Assembly (NCBI RefSeq): GCF_009730915.1
Contig: NC_052475.1
Coordinates: forward strand, 21,200,285 to 21,264,284
Direction: 5' to 3'
Origin: Dioscorea cayenensis subsp. rotundata
Taxonomy: Eukaryota > Streptophyta > Magnoliopsida > Dioscoreales > Dioscoreaceae
DNA length: 64,000 nucleotides
The position numbers were made by a program, and so were the translations under genes. The notes under the pieces were generated by a model, which saw nothing but the letters and a program-made list of their open reading frames with translations, was not told where the DNA came from and ran no database searches. Positions 22,810 through 35,660 of the stretch are shown one piece after another; within the stretch, counting starts at the first letter, position 1, and every line of letters begins with the position of its first letter.

Positions 22810-25102
22810 ATGAGCTCGGTGGCGAAGAAAGGATGGAATCTCTATATGATTCAGCTCCAGCATCATCCTCTTCGAACTAAGGTGCTTGCTTTTGATTGGT
22901 TTTTTGCTTAAAGATCCATCTTTTCATGAATTTTTTTATGGTTTTTGGGTTGATTTTAATGGTTTGGAGAGCAGGCGATCACTGCAGGGGTTTTGTCAGG
23001 AATCAGTGACTCAGTGGCGCAGAAGATGTCTGGGATTCAGAGGCTTCAGCTAAGGCGGCTTGTTCTTAAAGTGGTTTGTTCTTCAGTGATTCTCAGTCAT
23101 TATTAGTTCTGATTTGAGTTCTTAGATTTCTAACTTTGAAAATTGTTTTTTTTTAAAAAAAATTTTTTTTGCATTTCCTATGATTTTTAGTTGTAGATGT
23201 GGAGTTATTTACTTTAAAGTGATATTTGCATTGGCATATGATTTTTAGATGATGTGAATGAATGGAATGTTGTGTAATTGTTTGCTCTGAGATGGTTTTA
23301 TTTTTTAACAAAAGAATATTATTTGAAGGAAATGAAGTGGAGTTTATTTTGATTGCAGCTTGTTGGAATGGAAATTATTGAGGATTTATATAAAATTAAA
23401 TGAGTGTGAATAAATTGTTTTGAGACATTTGGCATTGATCTGTTAGCTCTGTTAGATCCAGAATGAATGGTTATGGGTTTCAGTCAAATGGAATGCTGTT
23501 TTAAAATCACTGTGGCTTCCTAAAATTTTCATTTACACTTGAAATTGTGAGTTTCTTCTATTTAGTGTCTGCCTTTGTCACTTCTTTCTTGTTCGTATGA
23601 CTACAAGTGGAGATCAGAATGATTCCATATAATTCTTAATGTCATGTTCCTTATAGTTACTGGAATAAGAAAATCGGTGTTGTGAATTGACTTCTTTGTT
23701 CTAAATTGCATTGAGTCATTTGATTCAGAGGCATGTGTTCTTTTTTCTACATGGAATGTTTACTTTACTAATGAACTTGTGATTTTCAGACTGTTTTCTC
23801 ATGCTGAATATGTAATGTTTATGCATATAATTTCCTCATATGTTGTCTCATATATATAAACAAATGTGTATTAGTGATTTTAGGTAAACATCAATAGTGA
23901 AACAGTAATGCATGTTGGCATAATTTTTCTGATCATTTCCAGCTCTTTGGAGTTGCATATCTTGGACCTTTTGGCCATTTTTCTACATAAGTTGTTGGAT
24001 TCCATCTTCAAAGGGAAGAGAGATAGTAAGACAGTAGCTAAGAAGGTATGCATCTTTTTTATTTCTGATATAAACACTATATGAAGTATAACTAAAATGT
24101 CCACCAAAGATTAAAATAATATGGTTTAGTAAACGGCAAGATCTAGAATTGTCTTGAAAGAGGTAGAAAAAGATATCAATGGACACTATGTCTGCTTTTT
24201 ATTATTAAGAAGTTATCAAATGATTTCCGGTCATCTATTAAAAAAAGTGAATGGCTAATCCAAGAGGCTACAACCAGTCCAGAATAAGAGATATCTGACA
24301 ATGGTTGCTGCTTCCTATAATCAGTAACCTCCGGTAAAATTATAGAATGTGTGGTTTATAGTTCTTAGATTTTCTGAACCTATTTCAGTAATATTGTTTT
24401 TAGGTATTACTGGAGCAGTTGACATCTTCTCCTTGGAACAATATGCTCTTCTTTTTATACTATGGGCTGATTGTTGAAAGTAAGTTCTTAAACTGGATGG
24501 TTTTTTTTTTAAATATGAAAATTTCTCTGCATTGGATTATAAACCTAGCGACAAATGATCATGAAATTTCCAGTGCTGTAAATTGTACGTGGTACTCAGT
24601 GTATAACTCTGGTTTAGCACTTTTGGTATCATCTTGTCTTAGTAATTTCAAGATGAGCTTTTTTTTTCTCATTCAGACATGTAAGCTATGTTTCTCCATA
24701 TTTCTTATGCAAATTGTTATGATGCAGAGCGGCCTTGGCCACAGGTGAAGAATAAAATTGTTAAGGAATACCCATCTGTGCAGATGACATCATGGATGGT
24801 AAGGGCATTCTTCATCTGACTGATTGATGATGTTATTTTTCTGAGTAAGCTTATAAATTGACAAAAACTTGTGCAGTTTTGGCCCGTAGTGGGTTGGATA
24901 AATCACCGATATTTGCCACTGCAGTTTCGCGTTATATTCCATAGCCTTGTTGCATTTTGCTGGTATCATTATAATCATACTAAAATTTTATCACATCGAT
25001 TTTGCATATACTTGTTTCTGCACATGGTTTTTTGTAATGGTTTTTTTTTAATGCAGGGGGCTGTTTCTAAACCTCCGAGCAAGGAGTATGACTTTGCAAT
25101 AG
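22810..25102 (+). CDS. PMP22: Peroxisomal membrane protein PMP22 (Mpv17/PMP22 family)
   Basis: This is a small integral membrane protein of the Mpv17/PMP22 family, which in plants sits in the peroxisomal membrane, with a proposed pore or permeability role. Seven exons fit GT-AG rules: 22810-22881, 22975-23073, 23943-24045, 24404-24479, 24728-24798, 24877-24962 and 25057-25102, giving about 183 residues, the usual family size. Landmarks are HPLRTKAITAGVLSGISD (exons 1-2), YLGPFGHF (exon 3), LEQLTSSPW (exon 4), WPVVGWINHRYLPLQFRVI (exon 6) and LNLRARSMTL (exon 7), matching Arabidopsis PMP22 order. Exon 3 is one base too long: a T5 run at 23978-23982 should be T4 to keep frame. The C-terminus ends soon after RARSMTL, slightly short. 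The start is the only ATG in frame with the family N-terminus. It is probably a functional gene with an assembly error, though a recent pseudogene cannot be excluded. Confidence 0.88.
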
Positions 25103-27838
25103 GGAGTCTGTCATCAACCTTTTGTGGAAAAAATATTTTCAAGTCACCTGATGCTACCAGATCTTCTTGTTTGCCCTGTATTATATGCATATATCATTGA
25201 AGTGCTCCAACTTTGTTAACTTCATTTTAAGTACAATTGTATAACTGCCTCTTGTTCTTAAGAAGTTATGTATGATCATCAAGTTCCTTTGTAATTTTAT
25301 TGGATCCTCAAACTGGATCACAAGCTATTCTCCTAATATATCCATGATATGGTCATGAAGGTTTTACTACTAGCATGTGATCAATATTTTATCACTAATT
25401 TTTGCCATTCCTGATCTTTTCACTCAAGTTAAGTTTGTTCCTCCTGATCTTTTCACTCAAGTTTAGTTTGTTCTCCTGCAGGTTAAGGTTGCTATTAATT
25501 CCAACTATAGGTATTAATGATGCATTTGCAAACCTTCCTACATCTCAAGGCTTTGATGACAAGTTACATTATGATGCATGTTTATTTACTTCCATTTGTT
25601 ATCAAGTCAACCCTTCTAGTTCTTGGTATAAGGTTTTGATATTTAAATTTCCCGTCTTATTTTCTATTGATTATTGCTGCTGTGTCCCATTCCATAGAAT
25701 GAACACCTGCAACAACTAGAATCAATAATTTAGAATTCTGCTAATCATACATGTAACAGATGAAAATTATAGTAATCTTTCTCAGATTCTTCTGTACAGA
25801 CGCACTGAAATAATAGAAGATTCAACTTATGGAGGAGAGTCCATGGTCATCTCACCTGCCTAATTACTTCTTAAGTTTGGTGAGTATCATACATCACTCA
25901 TACAGTGCTAGTTATGGTTATTCAATATGTACAAAAATGCTATATTCCATTCCTTATTTCAGAAGTTTCACATGTGAAGAATGGGAAGCACACCTCACCA
26001 TTTCAGCTCCTTGAAAGTCTATTTTATCATTTTTCTGGCTCTGTTTTTTATATAATCTAGATCCATGGACCATGGACCATACAATATACTGTTAATTGAC
26101 CAGCCAGCTCATTGCCCCATATAATATATATACTTGAATCCAAAGTCACTATATTTTGAATTTCATGCCTTCCTTGCACATGCTTGCTTACTTTTTTAAT
26201 ATATGTTTTGGATTTCCATGGTTCTATTGCTTGTGCCTCACGTGGCCTGTAGTTTTTATTTTATGGTGCACATTATACATGATGCTATTTTGACAGAACT
26301 TGATATATAGGTGAATAGAAAATTATGAAACAGCAAAGAATTCTCTAGATTAATTAATCATGATGAGCAAGATGACTTGATAGGTGAATATAAAAGATTA
26401 TCAATCCCCATAATAGCACATGCTGCGTTGTTCAGGCTTATTATTATAATTTTCTAATGTTTAATTGATGAGACTACTTTTTTCTGATATCTATGTCTAC
26501 ATCTGTTCTTTTTATATTTGAGTTTGTATGTTTCATAATTCTTTTGTTTCTTTCATAAAAATACTTTGTGTTTGCTTTTAACTAAATAATCACTTATTTC
26601 AGATGTCCTTTTTATAATTAATGACTTGCAATCTATGCAGTTAATTATCAACAAAAGCAGCTCTCCAACTCTATATATATTGCATGATTAGCAGAAATGA
26701 ATGTAAATTTGCTTGTGAATCTATTTTTAAGAATGATTGATTCCAAAATTATATTTTCTCGGACAAAATCACCAAACTCATTTGGTCTTAAATGTTTCAA
26801 TGGCATGTCTGTTGTTCTCTTATCCTGTGAATGTATGTTTATAAAATACTGATGTGGTCCAACATGATGATCTTTTTCTCTGAAGAGAATAAAATAAATT
26901 ATGCACAACAACCATCTCACACCTATTTAGATACATGAACTCTTAAACTGTACATCAAAGCATGCTATTTTTATTAGTATTTCTGTTGTAATTATTTCAA
27001 GGACAAAACATAAACAAAAGATGTTGTTTGGCTTTCATTGGTTAATTGTTTTGTATCAGGCAGTGAATATATTGATGAAATTTTTTCTGAATCAAAGAAT
27101 ATATGTTCTGATAAAAATTTGTGTTACTATTACTAAAATTTTACTGCATATCTTATCTGAATTTCTGATTGTATCTGGTAGAATTCAAGAAATCAACTCT
27201 ATACCTCTTTTTATTTTTGTGATTTCCTGTTGGAACTGTTCTAGCTTTCTGCTTTCTCAGGAGAAGATGAGAAACTTGTGATCAATAATTGTTTGAAGAT
27301 TGATTGAAACCAAGGATTGTCAGTTTTCTCAGGATTCACCAGAGATTGTGTTTGTGGAATCTAATTCACATAGGTACAAGGTACATCTATTGTATAATAT
27401 ACCTCTCAATTTATGTTTTCTTTTACTCATGTCCATGATTATTGTCCTCTCTCTATTTTCTTTTTCCTTTTCTGGGTACACTTGACATTCCATTAGTTTC
27501 AATGTTTCACATAAACTACTTGTGAAATATTTAGGATTTCTTTTGATAGATATACCTTCAAAAGTGAGTACTTTTCTTTTGCACATATGCCCCTGTAAAA
27601 TTTTAATTACTTGAAAACACCTACTTTTGCATGGTTTTGTCAAGGTGAATAATTTACAAAATAAAGGTCAAATCATGACAAGTTTTCAGATAATATTGTT
27701 CTAATCTTGGTTAATCTTAACAAAATCTCCACAAATATTTATTTATTTTCTATTCATGCAAGCACCTGAAACCTATTCCGCATGCACATAAAACACTGTA
27801 ATAATTAAGAATAAAAAAAGAAAACTCATCCTCTTGTC
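25103..27838. other. Intergenic, no gene recognised
   Basis: Several frames of 60-105 codons occur on both strands (for example 25402-25719 plus and 27329-27643 minus), but none shows a family motif, consistent splice sites or unusual codon use. The first few hundred bases probably include the PMP22 3' UTR. Confidence 0.6.
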
Positions 27839-27938
27839 TCACTAAAGCACTGATACAACCATCATCCTTCTTCTCTTCAACTCACAAACTTCAAAACTAT
27901 TTTTTAAACAAAAAGGAAGATCATATCCTAATAACAAA

Positions 27939-29152
27939 TCAAAACAACTTCCCTGCAAACACTTCAATCTTTTCATCATCTTCACAAGAAGAAGAAGCAT
28001 AGCTTGCAAAGTCTTTGAACTCTGAAACACTCCTTCCAAGACACAAAGCTATCTTCAACTTAAACATCTCCTCATCATCCTCCCTCTTCTTCTCCTCCAA
28101 ACTAAACTCAATCTCTTCTACTAACCTTCTATAATAACCAGCACAATTCCTCATTAACTCAAACAACATCCCAACTTGCCAACCATGCTGCATGCTATTC
28201 ACCACCACACCTATCACACCTCCAACCATTGCCATGAACTCCGGCACTCCCCGGAGCTCCGGCCATCAATAAAAAAACAGCCCCAACCGCCCCCATCCCT
28301 GCGATAATCGGGTCCCAACACCGACAAAACCTTATTAATCCTTAAAAAAACAACTCACCACAATCTAAATACTGCTTCTCATCCTTCATTTTTAATACCT
28401 TCAGTACTCCCTTCATCTCTTCATCAACTTCTTTTCTCACTTGAACTTCTTCCTTCCTCTTCTTCATCTCCGGCCACCATATCGTAGGCTTCACCGTCTT
28501 GGGGAACTTCTCGAGCATCCCAGGAAGCAAAGGGAAGAGGATAAGCTTTGTCAAGAGCCAGAACTCTCTCCATTGCCATCTCTACGTCCATAATACTAGG
28601 AGTTTCAAGCTCTAGAGTACTATATATAGACTTCTCTAACTGCTTAAACAGTCTAGTGGCATTCCTTTGCTCTTCTGCAAGTTGTGAAGGTTGTATCTTA
28701 TTAACAAGAATTATGAATGCAGTGACTGTTGCATAGAGGAAAACAGACGAGAACTTGAAAGCTAAAAAGGTCATGAGGAAGGCCGGATGATGAGGAGCAG
28801 TGGAGTTTGCCATGCAAGCCATGAAGGAAGCTGAGAAGTTAATGGAGTTGATGGAGTGGAAGAGGAGGTGGTGCCAGTCGTTGCGTTGAGCTCCAATGAT
28901 GCTGTGCATTTCTGCTCTATCTGATGCAGCCTCTGCAATGGTGTGTAGTTGCTTCATGATGGAGTGGGAAGTGGTTGTACCTGTAGGTTTTGGTTGGTCT
29001 TTTAGGGTTAGGTCTTGAAAGGTGGTGAGGGATATGGATGATGGTGGTTTAAGGTTTTTTAGAGGTTTCCGGTGGTGGTGGTGGTGGTGGTGGTGGTGGT
29101 GGTGGCCGGAAGAAGAAGGTGGTGATGAATGTAGAAGGCTGTGGACTTGCAT
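27939..29152 (-). CDS. Protein similar to Arabidopsis At4g22030 ('probable F-box protein')
   Basis: Intronless gene of about 403 codons. It starts MQVHSLLHSS, followed by an 11-His tract (29072-29104), then a conserved body: AEAASDRAEMHSIIGAQRNDW, NKIQPSQLAEEQRNATRLFKQL, VLALDKAYPLP, GMLEKFPKTVKPTIWW, and a C-terminal GWQVGMLFELMRNCAGYY / LGRSVSEF block. Two hydrophobic stretches occur (about residues 100-160 and near 28270-28310). I recall this arrangement from the plant family annotated 'probable F-box protein At4g22030', though no clear F-box is visible. The frame breaks four times, each at a homopolymer: CCC 28532-28534 (+1), T7 28344-28350 (+2 or -1), CCC 28310-28312 (+1) and GGGG 28249-28252 (+1, all on the coding strand). 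Between breaks the protein is well conserved, so these look like sequence errors. Function is unknown. Confidence 0.75.
29060..29104. repeat. (GGT)n microsatellite coding the His tract
   Basis: A trinucleotide run inside the At4g22030-like gene, read on the minus strand as His codons. It is prone to length change. Confidence 0.9.
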
Positions 29153-29487
29153 TATACTGTTGTTGTTTTTGATGGAGATATGAAGTAGTTGTTGTATAGA
29201 TTGAGGTTGTAAAGGTAGTAAAGGTGGTGGTTTTGGTCTGTGTATTTATGGAGATGATTTTGGAGGTTGGTTGACCGTTTACTTTGACTTTGACTTGGTT
29301 GGTGTGGGGGTCTTTTTTTTTTAACCCGGATTGAATTAATTATTAAAAGGAAAAACACGGCATAGAATAAGATTATAAATGGTTTGGTTTGGTTTTGGTT
29401 TTTTGTTAATATGAGATGATGTTTTGTTATGTTTGTAAATGAAATTATTTTTTTTATTTTTTATTTAAATGGTTTGGTGTGGTTTGG

Positions 29488-29518
<31 letters not shown>

Positions 29519-29697
29519 TTCATAATAGACGACAAGCGCCATTTTTTATGAATATAAACAGTACAGTATGAGAATAGTATAAAAATCTCGGATGAGCGAA
29601 TGTATGAGCAGATCTTGTTGGGGAGAGTTTGATCATGATCCTCCACTTCTGACTTTTGATGTAAATCCAATTTGACATCTATCTAATGGTTGACTGG

Positions 29698-29775
<78 letters not shown>

Positions 29776-30566
29776 GGCACATAAAATCACACTGAATATC
29801 AATAAAGGGCATATTTTAAAACCAAATTATGAAAATTTCTTATTTGATTCGGTTCGTGGATTTTATAAATTGGTCGAATATTAATATATAAAATCATTGA
29901 ATTACAAATATGAAATGTATTTTAGTCCTATAACTCTCTATTTATTTCAAGAGATAAAATAGGGCAAACTTGATATTTGAGTATGAGTGTAAATAGTAAA
30001 TCTTAATTTATGAAAATATGAGCACTTTTTACCTGATTAAAAAATTTAATATTTGAAAAGAATAAAATGTTTTTTTTTGTAAAATTCTAAAACTAAAATT
30101 AAATTTAATAATTCACTTATTTTATTCTTCGATCTTCAATCTTTATTGATATAAAAGATATGAAACACAATAGTCTAAGTAGACACAAAAAAACCGATAT
30201 TGATTTTTCAGAAGAGGTAACACAATAGTCTAGTAGTTAGATACAATAAAGCCATATTAAATTCTCAAAATTTAACCACTAAACCTCCAAATATACAAAA
30301 TTATTTGCTTCAAATTCAACTAAACCTCCAAAAATTACAAAATTATCTACTTATCTCTATTTATTATTATTATTATTTTTTTTGGTAATAAATCATAGTT
30401 CAAGCATTTATGGGAAAGAAAGAATTACTAAAATTCTTTAAAACTTAATTAATTATTTACACACACCCTTTATGTGAAGAAGACTAAAGAGTGTTGGAGT
30501 TCAAATTAATAAACACCACCTCTAGATCTACAAAAGGCTTCCTTCTTTTTTTGAGTTTGTGTGTTT
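29153..30566. other. Intergenic with TTA microsatellites
   Basis: Contains a (TTA)n run at 29490-29518 and a longer perfect one at 29700-29775. The stretch next to 29152 is presumably the promoter of the minus-strand gene; no motif stands out. Nothing else seen. Confidence 0.7.
29700..29775. repeat. (TTA)n microsatellite
   Basis: About 25 uninterrupted units. Confidence 0.95.
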
Positions 30567-30580
30567 TGATGCATTATAAT

Positions 30581-32735
30581 GAAAAAGAGTTGATAAATCA
30601 ACGATTTATTGAAGGAAAAGATAAAGTGACAAATAGTTAGAGTCTCTCTTGCGAAGTGAGGAGCAGTGCGACTAAAAAGCAGGGGCGGTAAATAAAGAGT
30701 CTAAGCGGGAGGAAGATATCGTCAGGCATCTCGAGGCACTGTCCATGTAGAAGGAGAACTACTCACAGGGCGCATTGTGGTCGAGCCGCTAGTAGGATTA
30801 GAGGTTCTAGCGCTATAGAGTTGAGTGGCGCTTGATTTTTCGTGATGCTTCATTGAGATTTTTATACCTATCAACGGTGTAGAGCCAAGAGAGAAGCATA
30901 TTAGCGATTGTATAAATAATATTGAGATGCGAAGATGCGATCAAATGAAATATCACGATTGTTTCTTTTGAGCGGGACGTTCCACAATATTGCACGGGAA
31001 GTGAGATCCCAGAGGATTCGGTGTTGAGGGGCTAAGGATGGTATCCAATTGGTCCATGATGAAAGGGAATTATACGTGGAAAGTGTAATTCTAAAAATTT
31101 GAGAAAAATGCCCGAGATGCGTTTGGAGAAAACACGAGTCAATGAAAAGATGTTGAAGATTCTCGAGGCACGCTGTGGCAAAAGGACATGAGTATCGATG
31201 GAGTTTTTGAAAGTTGTAACCTTTCTTGAAAAAGATTTGCTAGAGTGAGGATTTTGTCCTCCCGTGCAAAGCGTGAGAAAAAGAGTGATTTTTGCTAGGG
31301 CATCGATTTTTCGAGAAAGGGGGTAAAAGCGAGGCTGCGTATTCCACCATCAATGAGAAAATTATAAAAAGGATTTGTTGTGAACTTGCCACTTTTTCAA
31401 GGGTCCAAGTGTGGATATCATCATGAATATGAGAACGATCGGGGATTATTTCAAGAAAAGCGATTAACATATCGAGGGGGTGGAAGTGGAGAATAGAAGC
31501 TCGGGGATTGTTTAGAGCGGGAGAATTGCACGATGGTAATCAAGGGGCAGATACAATCATGGAAGATCGGACAACAATCTTTAAGTAGGATTCCAGCGTG
31601 CCAGCGATCGGGACCAAAGTGAAGTGTTAGAACCACTCGATAGTTTTTCATGATACATGACCGGAATGGGAGTAAAGTGGAGGTCACTCCTGCCCAAAAA
31701 AAGGATTTATTTCTGGGAGGGATGTGAGAAAGAATTCCATTAGTGTCATTTATAGAATAATTGGCATGGATCAATTTTGACCTAATTTGTTTGGGTTGTA
31801 GGATAATTTCACCACCACTTTCCTAGTAAAAGCGTTGTTGAAGGTCCGAAGGTTAAGGATTCCCCGACCTCCCATTTCCCTTGATGCAGTGATTACATTC
31901 CGGGGCTATCAATCGACTCCTTTGGATCCCGGATCGGGGCCTTTCAAAAGAAAAATCTCTCCGAATTTTGTCAATTTCTTTAATAACCCAAGCGGGTAGC
32001 TTGAAGGCCGACATCGATAAGCGAGGAGCGATTGGATGGGGCGAGTTAATGAGCATTAAGCGTCCAGAAGTGATAAAGTAATTTTACTTTCCAGAAGTAA
32101 AGTCTAGAGCGAACCATGTCAATGAGTTTTGCCCAGTCATTTCGTTTGGGTCTACGACCAGAAAGAGGAACTCCTAAGTAGGTAATTGGGAGACAACTGG
32201 GAGCAACTTAGGATTCTAGGCGAGGGGTGATGAGGTTGGAAGCCGTAGTTAGAGAGTGCAGGCAGCTTTTTCGAATAATTAATGGTTAAGCTGGATGACC
32301 CCTCATAAAAGATCGAGGATTAGTTTGATGATATGAAGATCTTCTTGTCCTCCAGTGGAAAAAATAAGAAGGTCGTCAGCATATTGGAAGTGACAAGTGT
32401 TGTCGGTATGATTCAAGGGGACACTCACGAAGACTTTAGATTTAAGAGCGTGGAAGAACATGGCGCTCAAAACGTCAGCGGCAAGGGCGAAGAGCAATGG
32501 GGAAAGAGGATCGCCTTGCCTCAGGCCTCTTTTACACCGGATGTAGCCCTGAGTCGTTCCATTGATAATAAATTGAGCTTTGGAAGTACTAAGAATGGAG
32601 TGAACCCAGGAGATCCATTTAGGTCCAAAGCCTCTAGCTGCAAGGATTTCGAGCAGAAAATTCCAGTCAAGAGAGTTGAAAGCTTTTGCGAAATCCACTT
32701 TAAAGATGTAACCAAGACGTTTTCGTTTTTGTAAA
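30581..32735 (-). mobile_element. 5'-truncated LINE retrotransposon with 14-bp target duplications
   Basis: Flanked by perfect direct repeats tgatgcattataat at 30567-30580 and 32736-32749. The minus strand encodes the second half of a LINE ORF2: reverse transcriptase from about 32735 (FAKAFNSLDW, RQGDPLSPLLFALAADVLS, QYADDLLIF with the catalytic ADD), then the thumb and connecting part with LPAWVIKEIDKIRR (about 32000), then a broken C-terminal region (31774-30700) of the zf-RVT type. The endonuclease and the front of the RT are missing, as expected from 5' truncation during target-primed insertion. No poly-A tail is visible at the 3' (left) end. The reading frame is broken after the RT domain. 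Confidence 0.9.
32303..32735 (-). pseudogene. LINE reverse transcriptase domain fragment
   Basis: This is the longest open part of the LINE. It covers RT motifs from FAKAFNSLDW through the polymerase box YADD and stops soon after it at 32303. The apparent Met start lies in the target-site duplication and is accidental. It is the catalytic core of a non-LTR reverse transcriptase, without endonuclease, and so inactive in this copy. Confidence 0.88.
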
Positions 32736-32749
32736 TGATGCATTATAAT

Positions 32750-33310
32750 CTTGACTCTTGAATGTAGCTCTTAAATATTAAAAATTAATACATCTTTTAT
32801 TGAGTTATTATTTTCATTTGAATGGACACGCCTTCTCAAATATATATCACCTTTGCTTTCAAATGTCTCTTCAAAATGAACACTTTTTTTTTTTAAATAT
32901 CCAATATTTCTTATTGTTGAGCAAACCATTAGTGAAATGGTTATAAATAGTTAATCATTTTTATAAGTATTAGATGGATATTTGTATTTTTAATTTACAT
33001 TTAGATATTATTCACATAATTTAGAAAGCAGAATGCATGAAATCTCATGAAGATAAAATAACTTATTAGTAAAATTTATATAAATAATCATATGATTTAA
33101 TTTTATTTTATTTAATTTAATTTAATTTATAAAACTAATAGTTAGCTACACTTATGGATGGCTAGGTCACATGTCTCTCAAGTTCATGTTCACATGTTTC
33201 CTCCTTTTCTATGTTTTGTGGCACCCGTTTTTCCATTTTCCATAGTGATTTAAAAAAAAAAAAAATTAAACAAGCAATGCCCATGGTCACCAAAAAATAA
33301 ATAAATAATA

Positions 33311-33358
<48 letters not shown>

Positions 33359-34263
33359 CATCTATGTGTCGTTATTTACATAATAGTATATCTTACTGAA
33401 CTTAATCCTAGTTAAGTTATTTTGTAATTAAGTGAAACCCTCAAATGAATTTCCATAAAACTACTAATAAAGTTTTTTTCTTTTTTTCTAAAAAAACAAA
33501 ATAATGGGAAGATTCCTTTAATCATCTAAAAGTATTATTATATTTCCATTTGACTAAATATGATGAAAAATGAGTGTCATCAAATAAATATGATGAAAAA
33601 AATGAGTGTGGACTATTATGTTTATAGTTTCCAAATTATTGAGTACCATTTTTTATGATTAAACTAATCATTATGTGTATTCTTAAGTTAAATTAAGTGC
33701 ATTTAACTCTGTCTTATGTGTGTAGAAGATAATTTAATAGGTACTGTGTATATAAATGGCTCCATCTTGATTCAAATTTATAATTATTATTTTTTAGAAA
33801 TTTAATTTTTTAATAAAATCTTAATGGTGTTTGGTTGTGAATGATTGATTGGAATGAAGAGTGATTATAAGATTTGAATACTTGTTGACTTTAAAAGCTA
33901 AGCCATTCTCAATTTATAATGTGATATGACGAGGCTAATATGAAATGAAACATTATCAATTCAAGTTGTATAACTCCAATCATTGATAACAATTTATTAG
34001 TTCAATAAAAAAAAAATCAGATAACACAATTTATTTGTATATGTTCATTCTGGTATTTCAACTCAATTTTATCATCTAATATAATTGCTCTAGTTATATT
34101 ACATTTTTTATTTAATTAACAGTTTACAATTTAAATCCCTTCACTTTACATTTTTTTTATTCAAAAAAAAAAAAAATTAAACCACCACCTAAATTTCCAC
34201 TAACCATAAGACTTTTGTGGAAGGGATGAACACTTTGTAAGATTGAAATGTTAGAGTTTGCCA

Positions 34264-34300
<37 letters not shown>

Positions 34301-34302
34301 TA

Positions 34303-34338
<36 letters not shown>

Positions 34339-34980
34339 ATAAATAAATAAATAAATAAATAATATATGGAAGAACTGTAATAAAGCATCCTTGTTCCTTT
34401 GTCTTTTTTTTTTTCCTTATTTTGGTAATTAAAAAAATATATAACACCAACCAACTGTTTATGAAGATGACCAATACTTAATTAATATACATGACTATGA
34501 CCTTCACATTCATTTCAAACTTTGCATACCCAATTAACTCACAACAACCTTCACACTTCCATTTATTTATTTGTCATCTCTATTTTTATCACATATACCC
34601 TCTCTTTAATTCAACATTTATTTTATCAATATTTAATTTAAAAAAATTCACATTACATATTTTCCTTACCAAAATATCATTGTTATTTTATTTCTTAGCA
34701 ACAACATATAGATAACATGAAGTTTATTATATAAATATTAATAAAAATAGATGCTAATTAATTCACACCAAAACACCTAACAAAGTTAATTACATAAAAC
34801 TTCATATCTATATATATATATATATATATATTAAAAAAAAAAACTCTAAAGAAAACCTACAACTTGTTGTCTCATCTTCCCTCACAATGATCACAAAAAG
34901 CTTTGTTAAAAACACACACACACACACACAACAAAAGTAAATAAAAAAATTTAAGACACTCATGCATCATCATCATCATC
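32750..34980. other. AT-rich spacer with (TAA)n tracts
   Basis: Contains (AAT)n at 33308-33358 and a self-complementary (TAA)n-(TTA)n pair at 34265-34337, plus a solitary gtgtttggttgtgaatgattgattgg word (33829) of MITE-end type. No gene seen. Confidence 0.65.
34265..34337. repeat. Self-complementary (TAA)n/(TTA)n microsatellite
   Basis: A run of AAT units followed by TTA units that can fold as a perfect hairpin. Confidence 0.9.
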
Positions 34981-35011
34981 TCAACATCATCCAACCACCA
35001 TCTTCATGCAT

Positions 35012-35579
35012 TCACGTGCAAGAACCAGCAACTGCAGTCATGGCAACCACGGCGAGCTTCTGCAAGTTAAGCCTGACGACGGTGTCGGCGAACATCTTGG
35101 TGTCCTCCTCCGTGTTCCCTTCCGGCACATCAACAACATAAGATTCAATAACAACAGTAAAACAAGAACCATTATCATCTTCAAACTCATGAGCTGAAGT
35201 CACCGAGCGATAATTCTTAAGCCTATGTTCACCACCAGTGACTCTAAAACTCATGACGTGATTTTTCATCATCAAGAATCTCAAGACGTTCAGTGCTTGT
35301 GGAAGCAGGGAGGCCGGAGATGACAGAGACTTCACGAACACTGCCGACGGTGGAGCCGTCACCGTGGATGAGGTTGCAGCTCTTGATGAAGTGTTTATAG
35401 CGTTGTGGGTTGTGGAAGGCACGGAGAATGGGCCAGACGTTGTGGAGAGGTGCGTTTATGCGTTGCTTTATTAGGGATGTGCAGGTGCCTGGTGTTTCTG
35501 GGAATTGGTGGTGCATTTGGATCACTGGATCAAGCTTCATGTGCTCTTCTGATACTATTTGTGAATCCATGGCTTCCAT
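35012..35579 (-). CDS. Abscisic acid receptor, PYL4/5/6-like (PYR/PYL/RCAR family)
   Basis: Intronless gene of about 188 codons for a soluble START-fold ABA receptor, which in the cytosol and nucleus binds ABA and then inhibits clade A PP2C phosphatases. Visible landmarks are YKHFIKSC (with the ABA-contacting Lys), the gate loop [14 protein letters not shown], the latch HRL in [12 protein letters not shown], and the C-terminal helix [13 protein letters not shown]. The lack of introns and the overall sequence favour the PYL4-6 group. The start is the ATG at 35577-35579 (MEAMDSQ); an upstream in-frame ATG at 35660 reads through microsatellite DNA and is rejected. The frame breaks once just after LDDE, at the A5 run (plus-strand T5, 35262-35266); removing one base restores an unbroken family-like sequence. 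Probably functional. Confidence 0.9.
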
Positions 35580-35660
35580 GATGATGATGGACTGATTGGT
35601 TTCTTTGTGTGTTTGTGTGTGTGTGTGTGTGAATATATATATATATATATATATGAACAT
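35580..35660 (-). promoter_or_regulatory. PYL 5' leader with (GT)n and (TA)n
   Basis: Directly upstream of the PYL start are a (GT)n run (35607-35630) and a (TA)n run (35634-35654). The latter could supply a TATA-like element about 60-75 bp from the ATG, but no defined promoter can be assigned. Confidence 0.4.

Noticed and set aside
27329..27643. 104-aa minus ORF near the At4g22030-like gene
   Set aside because: No family motif, unusual composition and no splice or promoter context; treated as chance.
32333..32734. Plus-strand ORF of 133 aa
   Set aside because: It is the antisense shadow of the LINE reverse transcriptase.
33826..33880. Solitary gtgtttggttgtgaatgattgattgg word as a MITE
   Set aside because: No inverted partner or target duplication found nearby.
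35580..35660. Upstream in-frame ATG for the PYL gene
   Set aside because: The extension would encode Ile-Tyr and Thr-His microsatellite repeats; the family begins near MEAMDS.
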